From NCBI GenBank assembly GCA_947379755.1, contig CANCOC010000030.1:1-38984 (forward strand): 38,984 nucleotides of DNA, written 5' to 3'. The notes beneath the pieces were generated by a model that was not told where the DNA came from, did not search any database, and was given only the letters and a program-made list of their open reading frames with translations. The DNA is from Alcaligenaceae bacterium (GTDB lineage: Bacteria > Pseudomonadota > Gammaproteobacteria > Burkholderiales > Burkholderiaceae_B). Position 1 is the stretch's first letter; each line of letters starts with the position of its first letter. Shown here piece by piece: positions 8,140-15,713 of this stretch. A program made the position numbers and the translations under genes.

Positions 8140-9336
8140 ATGGCAGAAGCACTTGTTACAACAGACGCCGGCAAAGTTGTCATCCGCAATATTGGGTTGC
8201 TCTTGTCAGGTGATATCGACCAGCCAATTCTTGATGCGGACACAATCGTTTGCGTCAATGGCATCATCACTGCAGTTGGCAAAGAAAAGGACTGCGATAT
8301 CAGTCACGCGGATACGCTGATTGACGCGCGCCAGACCTGTGTCTCGCCCGGCCTGATTGACAGTCACGTGCATCCGGTCTTCGGTGACTGGACGCCCAGA
8401 CAGAATCAGCTGGGCTGGATCGAGTCGACGATGAATGGCGGCGTGACGACCATGATCTCCGCCGGTGAAGTACACCTGCCCGGCAGACCCAAGGATATCG
8501 TCGGCCTCAAAGCCCTGGCGATTACGGCACAGCGTGCGTTCGATAATTTCCGTCCGGGTGGCGTCAAAGTCCTTGCAGGCGCTCCTGTGATTGAACAAGG
8601 CATGGTGGAGCAGGACTTCAAGGATCTGGCGGATGCGGGCGTCACCCTGCTTGGCGAAGTCGGGTTAGGCTCAGTAAAAGCCGGCCAGGAAGCACAGATG
8701 ATGGTGGCCTGGGCCCGAAAATACGGCATTCAAAGCACCATTCACACCGGTGGGCCTTCGATTCCTGGTTCGGGACTCATCGACAAAGATGTGGTGCTTG
8801 AAGCCGATGCAGATATCATTGGCCACATCAACGGCGGACACACGTCGCTTTCTGAGCAACACGTCTGCGAACTTTGCGAACAATCCACGCGTGGAATTGA
8901 AATCGTTCATAACGGCAACGAAAAAATTGCCATTGCCGCAGCCCAGGCCGCCATCCAGCTAAAGTGTCCCCACCGCGTCATCCTGGGCACGGACGGCCCT
9001 GCAGGTTCAGGTGTCCAGCCTCTGGGCATCCTGCGCATGATTGCCTTGCTGTCGAGTCTGGGGAATATTCCACCAGAAATCGTATTCTGCTTCGCGACAG
9101 GCAACACAGCCAAAATGCGCAATCTGAACTGCGGACTGATCGAGACCGGACGCGCTGCAGATTTTGTCATCATGGATCGTGCACAGCACACCGCAGGGCG
9201 GGATTTACTTCAAAGCCTGTCATTCGGCGACATACCCGGCATAGGGATGGTCATCATCGATGGCATCGTGCGATGCGGTCGCAGCCGCAATACGCCTCCC
9301 GCAACAGAAGTCCCCCACATCGTAACGGGGCACTAG
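8140..9336 (+). CDS. Enamidase (amidohydrolase superfamily), nicotinate-type pathway
   Basis: The protein has 398 residues from the ATG at 8140 (AGGAG-like site upstream; the frame runs 27 codons further back into tetR). The overall sequence matches my recollection of Eubacterium barkeri enamidase, including IRNIGLLLSGDI, GGVTTMISAGEVHLPGRPKD, GDIPGIGMVIIDG and the near-C-terminal RSRNTPPA. Metal-site residues of the amidohydrolase fold are visible: HVH at 76-78, Glu173 in GEVGLG, His202 in IHTGG, His229 in GHINGG and Asp285 in GTDGP. The E. barkeri enzyme opens 1,4,5,6-tetrahydro-6-oxonicotinate and deaminates it to 2-formylglutarate, which would directly follow the reductase encoded at 5588-7189. 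No gene for later steps is present. Confidence 0.88.
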   Translation: MAEALVTTDAGKVVIRNIGLLLSGDIDQPILDADTIVCVNGIITAVGKEKDCDISHADTLIDARQTCVSPGLIDSHVHPVFGDWTPRQNQLGWIESTMNGGVTTMISAGEVHLPGRPKDIVGLKALAITAQRAFDNFRPGGVKVLAGAPVIEQGMVEQDFKDLADAGVTLLGEVGLGSVKAGQEAQMMVAWARKYGIQSTIHTGGPSIPGSGLIDKDVVLEADADIIGHINGGHTSLSEQHVCELCEQSTRGIEIVHNGNEKIAIAAAQAAIQLKCPHRVILGTDGPAGSGVQPLGILRMIALLSSLGNIPPEIVFCFATGNTAKMRNLNCGLIETGRAADFVIMDRAQHTAGRDLLQSLSFGDIPGIGMVIIDGIVRCGRSRNTPPATEVPHIVTGH

Positions 9337-9343
9337 GCGACGC

Positions 9344-9368
9344 CCTCTCACACCCTGCGTGTGAGAGG
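9344..9368. terminator. Hairpin between convergent enamidase and phnN-deoA-like genes
   Basis: A perfect 10-bp inverted repeat, CCTCTCACAC (9344-9353) and GTGTGAGAGG (9359-9368), with a 5-base loop occupies the 44-bp gap between two convergent genes. The position suits a bidirectional terminator. Neither side has a strong T tract, so it may act mainly as a transcript-end stabiliser. Confidence 0.55.
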
Positions 9369-9380
9369 CTCATCGGGATA

Positions 9381-11171
9381 TCAGACGGATTCGATCCTGT
9401 AGCCGCTATCGTGTCGGGCGGCCTCGACAGCCACAGCCAGCAAGGCTGGATCGCTGGCCTGAATGTAATACAGCACCTCGCCCTGGCCGATCCGTTCTCC
9501 TGCCAGTTTCAACAAGTCAACACCTGACAGGATATGACTAGGCGCTCCGGCTGCACGTGCGATTCCAGAGATAACGTAGCCATCGATTCTTTTTACAACT
9601 CCCGAGCCTGCAGCGCAGACTGGATGACGACACACGGCTGAAAAATCTGAGGCTGGTTGTCGTCCCTGCTTTTCAATGATTTTGTCCAGTGCTTGTCGTG
9701 CGGCACCTGAGGCCAACAGTTCAAGTGCTCTGGCGCGTCCCGCCTCAACGGTGCCGATCGTGGCATCAAGGGCAAGAATCTGGCTTGCATAAAAGAGAGA
9801 TTTTTCTAGCAAGTCGCCCGGAGCCTCTGGATCGTTGTCCAGGACTTGCAGTACATCACGCGCCTCAAGGGCCGGGCCAATGCCGCGTCCGATGGGAGAA
9901 TCACCATCGGTTGCAAAGGCCTTGACCACCATGCCAAGCTCTTTGCCCACGACTTCAAACAGACTACCAAGAGCTTGTGCATCCTCACGCGACTTGACCT
10001 TGCCTGCAGATGAATAAGGGATGTCAATGACGACGTGCGTTGAGCCTGCCGAATATTTTTTGGACAGGATGGACGCAACAGACCACGACCGCGTGTCCAG
10101 ACCCAGTGGGCGCGTAATGGCGTTCATCACATCATCAAGCACCGAATGATTGAGCTTGCCGTTCCAGGCGATACAGGCATTGGTCTCCAGCACGCACGCC
10201 CTGAGATCATCAGGCGTCAGGTCCACCTTTGCAAGCACCTCCATGGCGTCTGCAGTCCCCGCGGCCGACGTAATGGCCCGTGATGATGTTTTCGGTATAA
10301 GCAAGCCGTGAGCGGCCACAATCGGGATGACCACCATTGTCACCCTGCTCCCAGGAATGCCACCCATCGAATGTTTGTCCACCACCATGGCGCTTGGCCA
10401 TGAAATGCGTGGAAGAATCTCTGTTCGTGCCCGCGCAATCGAAATGATTTCATCAACGCTCAGGCCCAGGGTGCAGGCAATGAGGAACGCATGCACATCG
10501 GCATCCGAATGTTCATTTTTGATAATCGACCGAATCAGTTCACGGTATTCCGAATCACTGAGAACATAGCCAGCAATTTTCTTGTACAACGTGCGCAATG
10601 GCTCTGCGGCAAGGTTCAGGTGCGTCAGTATTGCAGCCACGAATCTCTTGACCCCCACGTCGAGAGTGAGATCATTCATGACCCGGATGCACTCCACTTC
10701 CGCAGGATAGGGCTCAGTCGTTCTTGCCAATCGCCTGGCAACGTCTTCAGTTGTTTCACGCCCACGCGAAGCCAGGCGCTGCGCGAGGATTTCGGCGGGT
10801 GCCGTGACCTCGATCACGAGCAGCGAAGGGAGCTGCCGGACAAGCTGCGCCACCATGCTGCGCGAACCGTTTGCAATCACATTGCGGCCCGCTGCAAGCT
10901 CGTCTTTTAAGGTTGCAGGCAGACCATAATGCAAACCATGTGCCTGCCAGGTCAGCAGGAATTCATTGCGTGCTTGCCTTGCAAGAAACTCCTCTTCGGT
11001 GCATGCCTCGTGATCTTCACCAGCAGATCCCGCAGGCCTGGTGATCACGCGGCGGGCCTGAACAAAATACTCAGGCGATAACAATGCCCTTGCGCCGTCG
11101 ATCAAACTGTCTTTGCCGGCCCCGCTGGGACCAACAATGAACAAGAACCGTCCGGGCAAGGCTTGACTCAT
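9381..11171 (-). CDS. Fusion of ribose-1,5-bisphosphate phosphokinase (PhnN) and AMP-phosphorylase/thymidine phosphorylase-family domain
   Basis: This is a 596-residue two-domain protein. Residues 1-185 are PhnN-like: P-loop GPSGAGKDS (14-22), ITRPAGSAGEDHEA, FLLTWQAHGLHYGLP and a C-terminal ASRGRET motif; PhnN converts ribose-1,5-bisphosphate plus ATP to PRPP. Residues about 190-596 are a DeoA-family core: VDKHSMGGIPGSR (264-276) and KTSSRAITSAAGTAD (294-308), the form found in archaeal AMP phosphorylases (VDKHSIGGVPG), which make ribose-1,5-bisphosphate from a nucleoside monophosphate and phosphate. The usual N-terminal domain of AMP phosphorylase is absent and PhnN occupies its place. The product of one half is thus the substrate of the other. 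The ATG shares one base with the nadC stop codon (11171), so the two are coupled. Confidence 0.88.
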   Translation of the reverse strand: MSQALPGRFLFIVGPSGAGKDSLIDGARALLSPEYFVQARRVITRPAGSAGEDHEACTEEEFLARQARNEFLLTWQAHGLHYGLPATLKDELAAGRNVIANGSRSMVAQLVRQLPSLLVIEVTAPAEILAQRLASRGRETTEDVARRLARTTEPYPAEVECIRVMNDLTLDVGVKRFVAAILTHLNLAAEPLRTLYKKIAGYVLSDSEYRELIRSIIKNEHSDADVHAFLIACTLGLSVDEIISIARARTEILPRISWPSAMVVDKHSMGGIPGSRVTMVVIPIVAAHGLLIPKTSSRAITSAAGTADAMEVLAKVDLTPDDLRACVLETNACIAWNGKLNHSVLDDVMNAITRPLGLDTRSWSVASILSKKYSAGSTHVVIDIPYSSAGKVKSREDAQALGSLFEVVGKELGMVVKAFATDGDSPIGRGIGPALEARDVLQVLDNDPEAPGDLLEKSLFYASQILALDATIGTVEAGRARALELLASGAARQALDKIIEKQGRQPASDFSAVCRHPVCAAGSGVVKRIDGYVISGIARAAGAPSHILSGVDLLKLAGERIGQGEVLYYIQASDPALLAVAVEAARHDSGYRIESV

Positions 11172-12001
11172 TATTCATCAAGCCCGATATCAACGATTGG
11201 GGCAGCCTGTGTAATCTTGCTCGTAGAAATGTAATCCACACCAGTCAGCGCAATATCGCGAATCGTATCAATCCGGATACCACCTGAGGCTTCAACTTTT
11301 GCCTTGCCCGCAATCATCTTGACTGCAGTTTGCATGTCTGGGATCGACATGTTGTCCAGCATGATGACGTCGACATCGGCAGTGAGTGCTTCGGCGACCT
11401 GGTCAAGGCGATCACATTCGACTTCAATTTTTGTCAGGACCGGCAAATTCAGGCGGGCACGTGCGACGGCCTTGGCGATACTGCCAGCGATGGCAATATG
11501 ATTATCCTTGAGCATGACGCCATTATCGAGCCCCAGACGATGGTTCAGCCCCCCTCCGCAGGTGACCGCGTGCTTTTCAAGCATACGCAATCCAGGCGTT
11601 GTTTTTCTTGTGTCGATCAAGCGAGTATTCGTGCCCTCTAGAGCCTTGTTGTAACGTGCCGTCTCCGTAGCAATGCCACACAGCAGTTGAACAATATTGA
11701 GCGCAGGGCGCTCTGCCGTCAGGATGCTTCGGGCAGGTCCCGACACGGTCAGAATGCGTTTACCTTGTTCTGCCCTTTCGCCATCCTTAACCAGGCAGGT
11801 GACCTGCAGACGCGAATCATACCGAGTAAAGATGCGAGCGGCCACTTCAATTCCTGCAATGACCATCGGCTCACGCGCATTCATGTGAAAGGTCCCCATG
11901 GCATCCTCGTCAATCATGAGCTGCGCCGTCAGATCGCAACAGCCGATGTCTTCCGTCAGCCAGAGATCGATCAAGCGGTCGGTTTGAAAAATGTCATACA
12001 T
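11171..12001 (-). CDS. nadC: Nicotinate-nucleotide pyrophosphorylase (carboxylating), quinolinate phosphoribosyltransferase
   Basis: The protein has 276 residues from the ATG at 12001, chosen because AAGAGG lies upstream and residue 1 begins the canonical fold; the open frame extends 52 unsupported codons further. Quinolinate- and PRPP-site residues of the family are all present: Arg98 in AERPALN, Arg132-Lys133 in DTRKTTPGLR, His154-Arg155 in GGGLNHRLGL, Lys165 in KDNH, and the EVE, MLDN and EASGGI strands. The N-terminal ED-G-GD-T motif reads EDIGCCDLT, with Cys at the second Gly. The family converts quinolinate plus PRPP to NaMN, CO2 and PPi in NAD synthesis. Here it is not with nadA/nadB but is coupled to the PhnN-phosphorylase fusion and shares an operator with the catabolic operon, so a catabolic role is likely. 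ModD is a less likely alternative. Confidence 0.88.
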   Translation of the reverse strand: MYDIFQTDRLIDLWLTEDIGCCDLTAQLMIDEDAMGTFHMNAREPMVIAGIEVAARIFTRYDSRLQVTCLVKDGERAEQGKRILTVSGPARSILTAERPALNIVQLLCGIATETARYNKALEGTNTRLIDTRKTTPGLRMLEKHAVTCGGGLNHRLGLDNGVMLKDNHIAIAGSIAKAVARARLNLPVLTKIEVECDRLDQVAEALTADVDVIMLDNMSIPDMQTAVKMIAGKAKVEASGGIRIDTIRDIALTGVDYISTSKITQAAPIVDIGLDE

Positions 12002-12055
12002 GGGGCAAACCTCTTGGTTTGGGAAACAGGGTGAGTGCGTGTGATCCGCAAAATT

Positions 12056-12075
12056 AATGTAGCAAATGCTACATT
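12056..12075. promoter_or_regulatory. Perfect palindrome before nadC, candidate operator
   Basis: AATGTAGCA and TGCTACATT form 9-bp arms around AA, 55 bp upstream of the nadC start codon. Extended to 12053-12064, one half is the 12-mer ATTAATGTAGCA found also before the 6-hydroxynicotinate reductase operon (7244-7255). On the minus strand a -10-like TAATTT abuts the palindrome, so binding would block the promoter. A TetR-family dimer is the natural candidate ligand. The symmetry and the shared 12-mer are seen directly; regulation is inferred. Confidence 0.6.
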
Positions 12076-12110
12076 TTTTGTATACTAGATTAAATTCTTT
12101 TTTTCTGCAA

Positions 12111-12905
12111 TCAAAGTTTTTCCACCTCGTCGAGCAGCGGCTTCCAGATGATCTCAAGCTCCTGATTCATCGACCGTGACAACCCGTCCAGATCTGGCCA
12201 GAGTGAGGCATAGGTGATATTCATCCGGTACAACTCTCTCATCGCCGCAGCCCGTATCTCCGCAGGCAGGACAAGCCGGACCAGTAAAGATTCGTCTTCG
12301 TTTTCATAAGACTCCAGCAATTGATCCAGAGGTTTGTCGAGCTGCCCCGGGACCACAAACAGGCCCGACTGCGCCACGAGGCGTCTGTCCATCTCTGACG
12401 GCTCACCAAACCAGACAACGGGATAGTTGTTATTCAGAAAATATTTTTCAAAGTACTGCGGAACCCGGGGATCGATCTTGTCACGCGTAAGCGCTGCATC
12501 AAACTTCGGCGTGCGCGACCAGAGCTCCGGGGTATTGAGGGCATACACAACCGAATCCCCGAATGCTGACTCCATTGCAAAAAATGCGGCAACAAAGGGC
12601 GACTTGGTAAAGTCAAGCAAGCGTGTTGCACCCCCGTGGTGCTGCATCATCGCAATACAGCGCAGATCATCAAGCAATATTCTCTGATCCGTAATGTGTA
12701 CATGCGCTTTACGCCTGAACACGCGAATGGCACGTCGCTCCCTCAAACTCCAGTTTGCAGGATCAGGAGAGTAATGCATCAGCCTTCTGGACAAGGAAGT
12801 GAGCAAGGGCAGCCCTGCGCTCGGCTGTCCGCGGAAAGCCCATTGATCCAGCTTTCTGGTCTGATCCAGGAAGTCTGCCCAGCTTTTAATTTCTATCACC
12901 TTCAT
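12111..12905 (-). CDS. FRG domain-containing protein
   Basis: The protein has 264 residues from the ATG at 12905, which has GAAGGGA upstream; a TTG five codons earlier is less likely. It carries the FRG signature near the start (QWAFRGQPS, residues 21-29) and the second family block MQHHGGATRLLDFTKSPFVA (87-106), followed by SVVYALNTPEL. There is no signal peptide and no clear membrane segment. FRG proteins (PF08867) are mostly uncharacterised and often occur in mobile or defence-related settings. The gene ends 35 bp before the nadC palindrome, so read-through into nadC is possible. No link to pyridine metabolism is evident, and it may be an independent insertion. Confidence 0.82.
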   Translation of the reverse strand: MKVIEIKSWADFLDQTRKLDQWAFRGQPSAGLPLLTSLSRRLMHYSPDPANWSLRERRAIRVFRRKAHVHITDQRILLDDLRCIAMMQHHGGATRLLDFTKSPFVAAFFAMESAFGDSVVYALNTPELWSRTPKFDAALTRDKIDPRVPQYFEKYFLNNNYPVVWFGEPSEMDRRLVAQSGLFVVPGQLDKPLDQLLESYENEDESLLVRLVLPAEIRAAAMRELYRMNITYASLWPDLDGLSRSMNQELEIIWKPLLDEVEKL

Positions 12906-13074
12906 GATGAATCCCTTCAATTACCTTGTGTTGTTACAAAAACCACCTGTGCCAATCGTTTTAATGGCATGCTTATTGCTTATGAAAGCTTAATTCCTGC
13001 GCGGTCTGGGAAAACGCCTATTGATATTTTTGAGTGATCAAGCAAGCATCAAGCAAACAGGAGATTTAATTATT

Positions 13075-14070
13075 ATGCGCCACACCATTGCTTTAAAAGA
13101 AATGACTGCTGTTGCACTATTGATAGTCGGAGCGATCTCTTTTTTTCAGGCAAAGGCTGATGAGACCGCCAAACAGTTTCCAAGCAAACCCATCAATATC
13201 ACCGTCACTTTTCCACCGGGTGGAGGAACAGATGTTCTGGCGCGATTGATAGGAAATCATTTACAAGACGCCTCCGGGCACTCAGCGATTGTTGAAAACC
13301 GCCCTGGTGCGAGTGGCAACCTGGGGGCACGCTACGTTGCAGGGCGCCCGGCCGATGGGTATTCACTGCTCATGGTCAATAGCTCGTTTGCCGTTAACCC
13401 GGGTGTGTTTACCAGCCTGCCCTATGACCCTAAAAAAGATTTCGCTCCCATTATTAACGTCGCGTTTGTGCCCTCTGTGCTGGTCGTTCCACCTGACTCT
13501 CCCTACCACACACTGACTGACATGCTCAATGCTGCCAAGCCCGACAAGAACAACGTTTCTTATGGCTCCTGTGGCAACGGAACACCCCAGCACCTGGCAG
13601 GAGAAATGCTGAACATCAGCGCCAACGTCCACATCACGCACATCCCTTATACGGGCTGTGGTCCGGCACTCAAGGATGTCCTGGGCGGTCAGGTTCCGAT
13701 GGCCATCATCACGGCATCAAGTGCCAATGCACAGATCAAATCAGGCAAGCTGCGCGCGCTTGCCGTGACCTCAGCGGAGCGCTCACCGCTCATGTCAAAC
13801 GTCCCCACTGTTGCAGAGCAGGGGTATCCAGACTATCAACTCAATCAATGGCACGGATTACTGGCACCTGCCGACACGCCCCCAGACATACAGAACAAAA
13901 TATATGAAGAAGTTGTCAAAGTACTTGATCGCCCAGAGATCAAAGAGCAGCTGGCCTCTCTTGGTTACACACCGGCGAGGGATAATCCTGCAACATTCAA
14001 AGCCCTGGTGAATACGGACATTGATCGTTTTTCCAAACTGACAAAGGAAATTGGGTTAAAAGCTGACTAA
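13075..14070 (+). CDS. Bug-family (tripartite tricarboxylate transporter) periplasmic binding protein
   Basis: The protein has 331 residues from the ATG at 13075 (AGGAG upstream; the frame extends 18 codons back from a TTG with no site). A signal peptide ends near QAKA-D. The mature protein shows the Bug pattern: FPSKPINITVTFPPGGGTDVLARLI, VENRPGASGNLGARYVAGRPADGYSLLM, the conserved IPYTGCGPALKDVLGGQV, and SGKLRALAVTSAERSPLMSNVPTVAEQGYP. Such receptors bind carboxylates or amides and may work with TctA/TctB permeases or signalling proteins; neither is nearby, so it is an orphan, as is common in Alcaligenaceae. The ligand cannot be read from sequence. It is followed after 24 bp by a small membrane protein gene in the same direction. 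Confidence 0.92.
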   Translation: MRHTIALKEMTAVALLIVGAISFFQAKADETAKQFPSKPINITVTFPPGGGTDVLARLIGNHLQDASGHSAIVENRPGASGNLGARYVAGRPADGYSLLMVNSSFAVNPGVFTSLPYDPKKDFAPIINVAFVPSVLVVPPDSPYHTLTDMLNAAKPDKNNVSYGSCGNGTPQHLAGEMLNISANVHITHIPYTGCGPALKDVLGGQVPMAIITASSANAQIKSGKLRALAVTSAERSPLMSNVPTVAEQGYPDYQLNQWHGLLAPADTPPDIQNKIYEEVVKVLDRPEIKEQLASLGYTPARDNPATFKALVNTDIDRFSKLTKEIGLKAD

Positions 14071-14094
14071 TCATATTGAACTGAGAAGCCAGCC

Positions 14095-14586
14095 ATGCCA
14101 CCTGCTATTACCGTATCGACGCTGGAAGCCGCATTTCACAACTACGCATACGGACTCGTTGGTATGGCAGTGATTCTGTTTATTCATGGCAGCTGCCTGT
14201 TCAGAATCATTGCCTTCTTCGAGCTACATGAAGAACGCTGCCGTGCATCCAAACGATACAACCTGATTTTTTTTAATTTTTATATTTGCTTTGTGCTGAT
14301 CGCATGCGTGCACATCATCGAAATTACAGCCTGGGGCATCGCACTTTCTTTAACCGGTCTGGTTGACAGTTATCTGCAAGCACTGCTCTTTGCAGGGAGC
14401 TGCTACACGACGATCGGCTTTTTGGGCGACATCCTTGCGGACGAATGGAAAGGTCTGGCTTTTTTTATTTCGTTCTCAGGGCTGTTTACCCTGGCCTGGA
14501 CCACCTCAGCGATGGTCAGCATGATGGCCGCACATCAAAATGCGTGGAAGCTTAAATATTCAGAGAAATTACAGCATAAAAAGTAA
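14095..14586 (+). CDS. Small ion-channel-like membrane protein
   Basis: This 163-residue protein has about four hydrophobic segments (roughly 17-42, 57-78, 82-104 and 120-146). Between the last two lies a pore-loop-like stretch, GSCYTTIGFLGDILADEWKG (101-120), similar to the potassium channel filter TTIGFGD/TTVGYGD but with an extra Leu before GD. This suggests a two- to four-helix channel subunit of the Ion_trans_2 type without a cytoplasmic regulatory domain. It is probably cotranscribed with the Bug receptor 24 bp upstream, although no functional link is known. Ion selectivity is not assured given the altered filter. Confidence 0.6.
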   Translation: MPPAITVSTLEAAFHNYAYGLVGMAVILFIHGSCLFRIIAFFELHEERCRASKRYNLIFFNFYICFVLIACVHIIEITAWGIALSLTGLVDSYLQALLFAGSCYTTIGFLGDILADEWKGLAFFISFSGLFTLAWTTSAMVSMMAAHQNAWKLKYSEKLQHKK

Positions 14587-14588
14587 TC

Positions 14589-14612
14589 AGGGCAGCGTAT
14601 TTGCGCTGCCCT
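14589..14612. terminator. Bidirectional terminator between channel gene and ychF
   Basis: AGGGCAGCG (14589-14597) and CGCTGCCCT (14604-14612) form a perfect 9-bp stem with a 6-base loop in the 35-bp gap between two convergent genes. The plus side is followed by a moderately T-rich run (TCTTATGTTTT), so it should stop transcripts of the channel gene and probably of ychF. Confidence 0.75.
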
Positions 14613-14621
14613 TCTTATGTT

Positions 14622-15713
14622 TTAGACGTTAAACAAAAAGTTCATCACGTCGCCATCTTTCACGACATACTCTTTGCCTTCGGCGCGCATCTTGCCGGCT
14701 TCTTTTGCGCCCTGCTCACCTTTGAATTTAACGAAATCTTCGTAGGCAATGGTCTGGGCACGGATGTAGCCACGCTCAAAATCAGTGTGAATCACACCAG
14801 CAGCCTGTGGGCCGGTTGCACCAATTGCAACCGTCCAGGCGCGGACTTCTTTAACGCCTGCAGTGAAGTAGGTTTGCAGACCAAGTAGTTTGTATGCCCC
14901 GCGGATCAGACGATCGAGACCAGGCTCAGTCATCCCCATGTCGGCGAGGAACTCTTTTTTGTCCTCATCAGGCAGGTCTGCAATCTCGGACTCAATCGAG
15001 GCGCAAATAGCAACCACAGGGGCATTGCGTGCAGCGGCATATTCAGTCAGGCGATCGAGCAATGGGTTATTCACAAATCCATGGTCACTGACGTTACCGA
15101 CATACATCGCAGGCTTGGCCGTGATAAAGCACAGTGGCGCAATCATCGCGAATTCTTCTGCGGAAAAGTCGAGCGCACGAATCGGCTGGGCCAGATCCAG
15201 CTGCACAATACATTTCTCAAGCAGCGAGACGACTTTCTGTGCGTCCTTGTCACCAGAGCGCGCTGTTTTTTGATAGCGATGCAGGGCTTTTTCGGCAGTT
15301 TGCATATCGGCCAGCGCAAGCTCGGTCTCGATCACTTCGATATCAGAGATCGGATCCACCCGACCCGCAACGTGGATCACATTATCATCTTCAAAGCAGC
15401 GTACAACGTTGACAATCGCGTTGGTTTCACGAATATGCGAGAGGAACTGGTTGCCCAGGCCTTCGCCCTGGCTGGCACCTGCGACCAGACCCGCGATATC
15501 CACAAACTCGACCACGGCATGCTGTACACGCTCGGGATGCACAATCTCTGACAAAGCATCGAGACGCGGATCGGGGACTTCGACAATACCCACGTTTGGC
15601 TCAATCGTGCAGAAAGGATAGTTTTCAGCTGCGATGCCAGCCTTGGTAAGTGCGTTGAATAAAGTCGATTTGCCGACGTTGGGCAAACCAACGATGCCAC
15701 ATTGCAGAGCCAT
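14622..15713 (-). CDS. ychF: Ribosome-binding ATPase YchF (Obg-like)
   Basis: The protein has 363 residues from the ATG at 15713, the same length as the E. coli protein; the open frame runs 51 codons further upstream without conservation. It shows the P-loop [15 protein letters not shown], the switch region [40 protein letters not shown], the NKxD-equivalent around PAMYVGNV, and the C-terminal TGS domain with [29 protein letters not shown]. YchF is an unusual Obg-family P-loop protein that prefers ATP and binds ribosomes, with roles in stress and translation. It is a conserved neighbour of pth in many proteobacteria, as here. Confidence 0.97.
   Translation of the reverse strand: MALQCGIVGLPNVGKSTLFNALTKAGIAAENYPFCTIEPNVGIVEVPDPRLDALSEIVHPERVQHAVVEFVDIAGLVAGASQGEGLGNQFLSHIRETNAIVNVVRCFEDDNVIHVAGRVDPISDIEVIETELALADMQTAEKALHRYQKTARSGDKDAQKVVSLLEKCIVQLDLAQPIRALDFSAEEFAMIAPLCFITAKPAMYVGNVSDHGFVNNPLLDRLTEYAAARNAPVVAICASIESEIADLPDEDKKEFLADMGMTEPGLDRLIRGAYKLLGLQTYFTAGVKEVRAWTVAIGATGPQAAGVIHTDFERGYIRAQTIAYEDFVKFKGEQGAKEAGKMRAEGKEYVVKDGDVMNFLFNV

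Noticed and set aside
9381..9960. Part of a phosphonate (C-P lyase) operon because of the PhnN domain
   Set aside because: The PhnN domain is at 10620-11171 and fused to a phosphorylase; no other phn gene is present in the window.
11171..12001. ModD (molybdenum-associated NadC paralogue)
   Set aside because: ModD shares the fold, but the DTRKTTPGLR, GGGLNHR and KDNH blocks follow NadC and no molybdate transport gene is near.
12076..13074. Edges of a mobile element around the FRG gene
   Set aside because: No transposase, integrase, terminal inverted repeats or target duplication could be found by eye.
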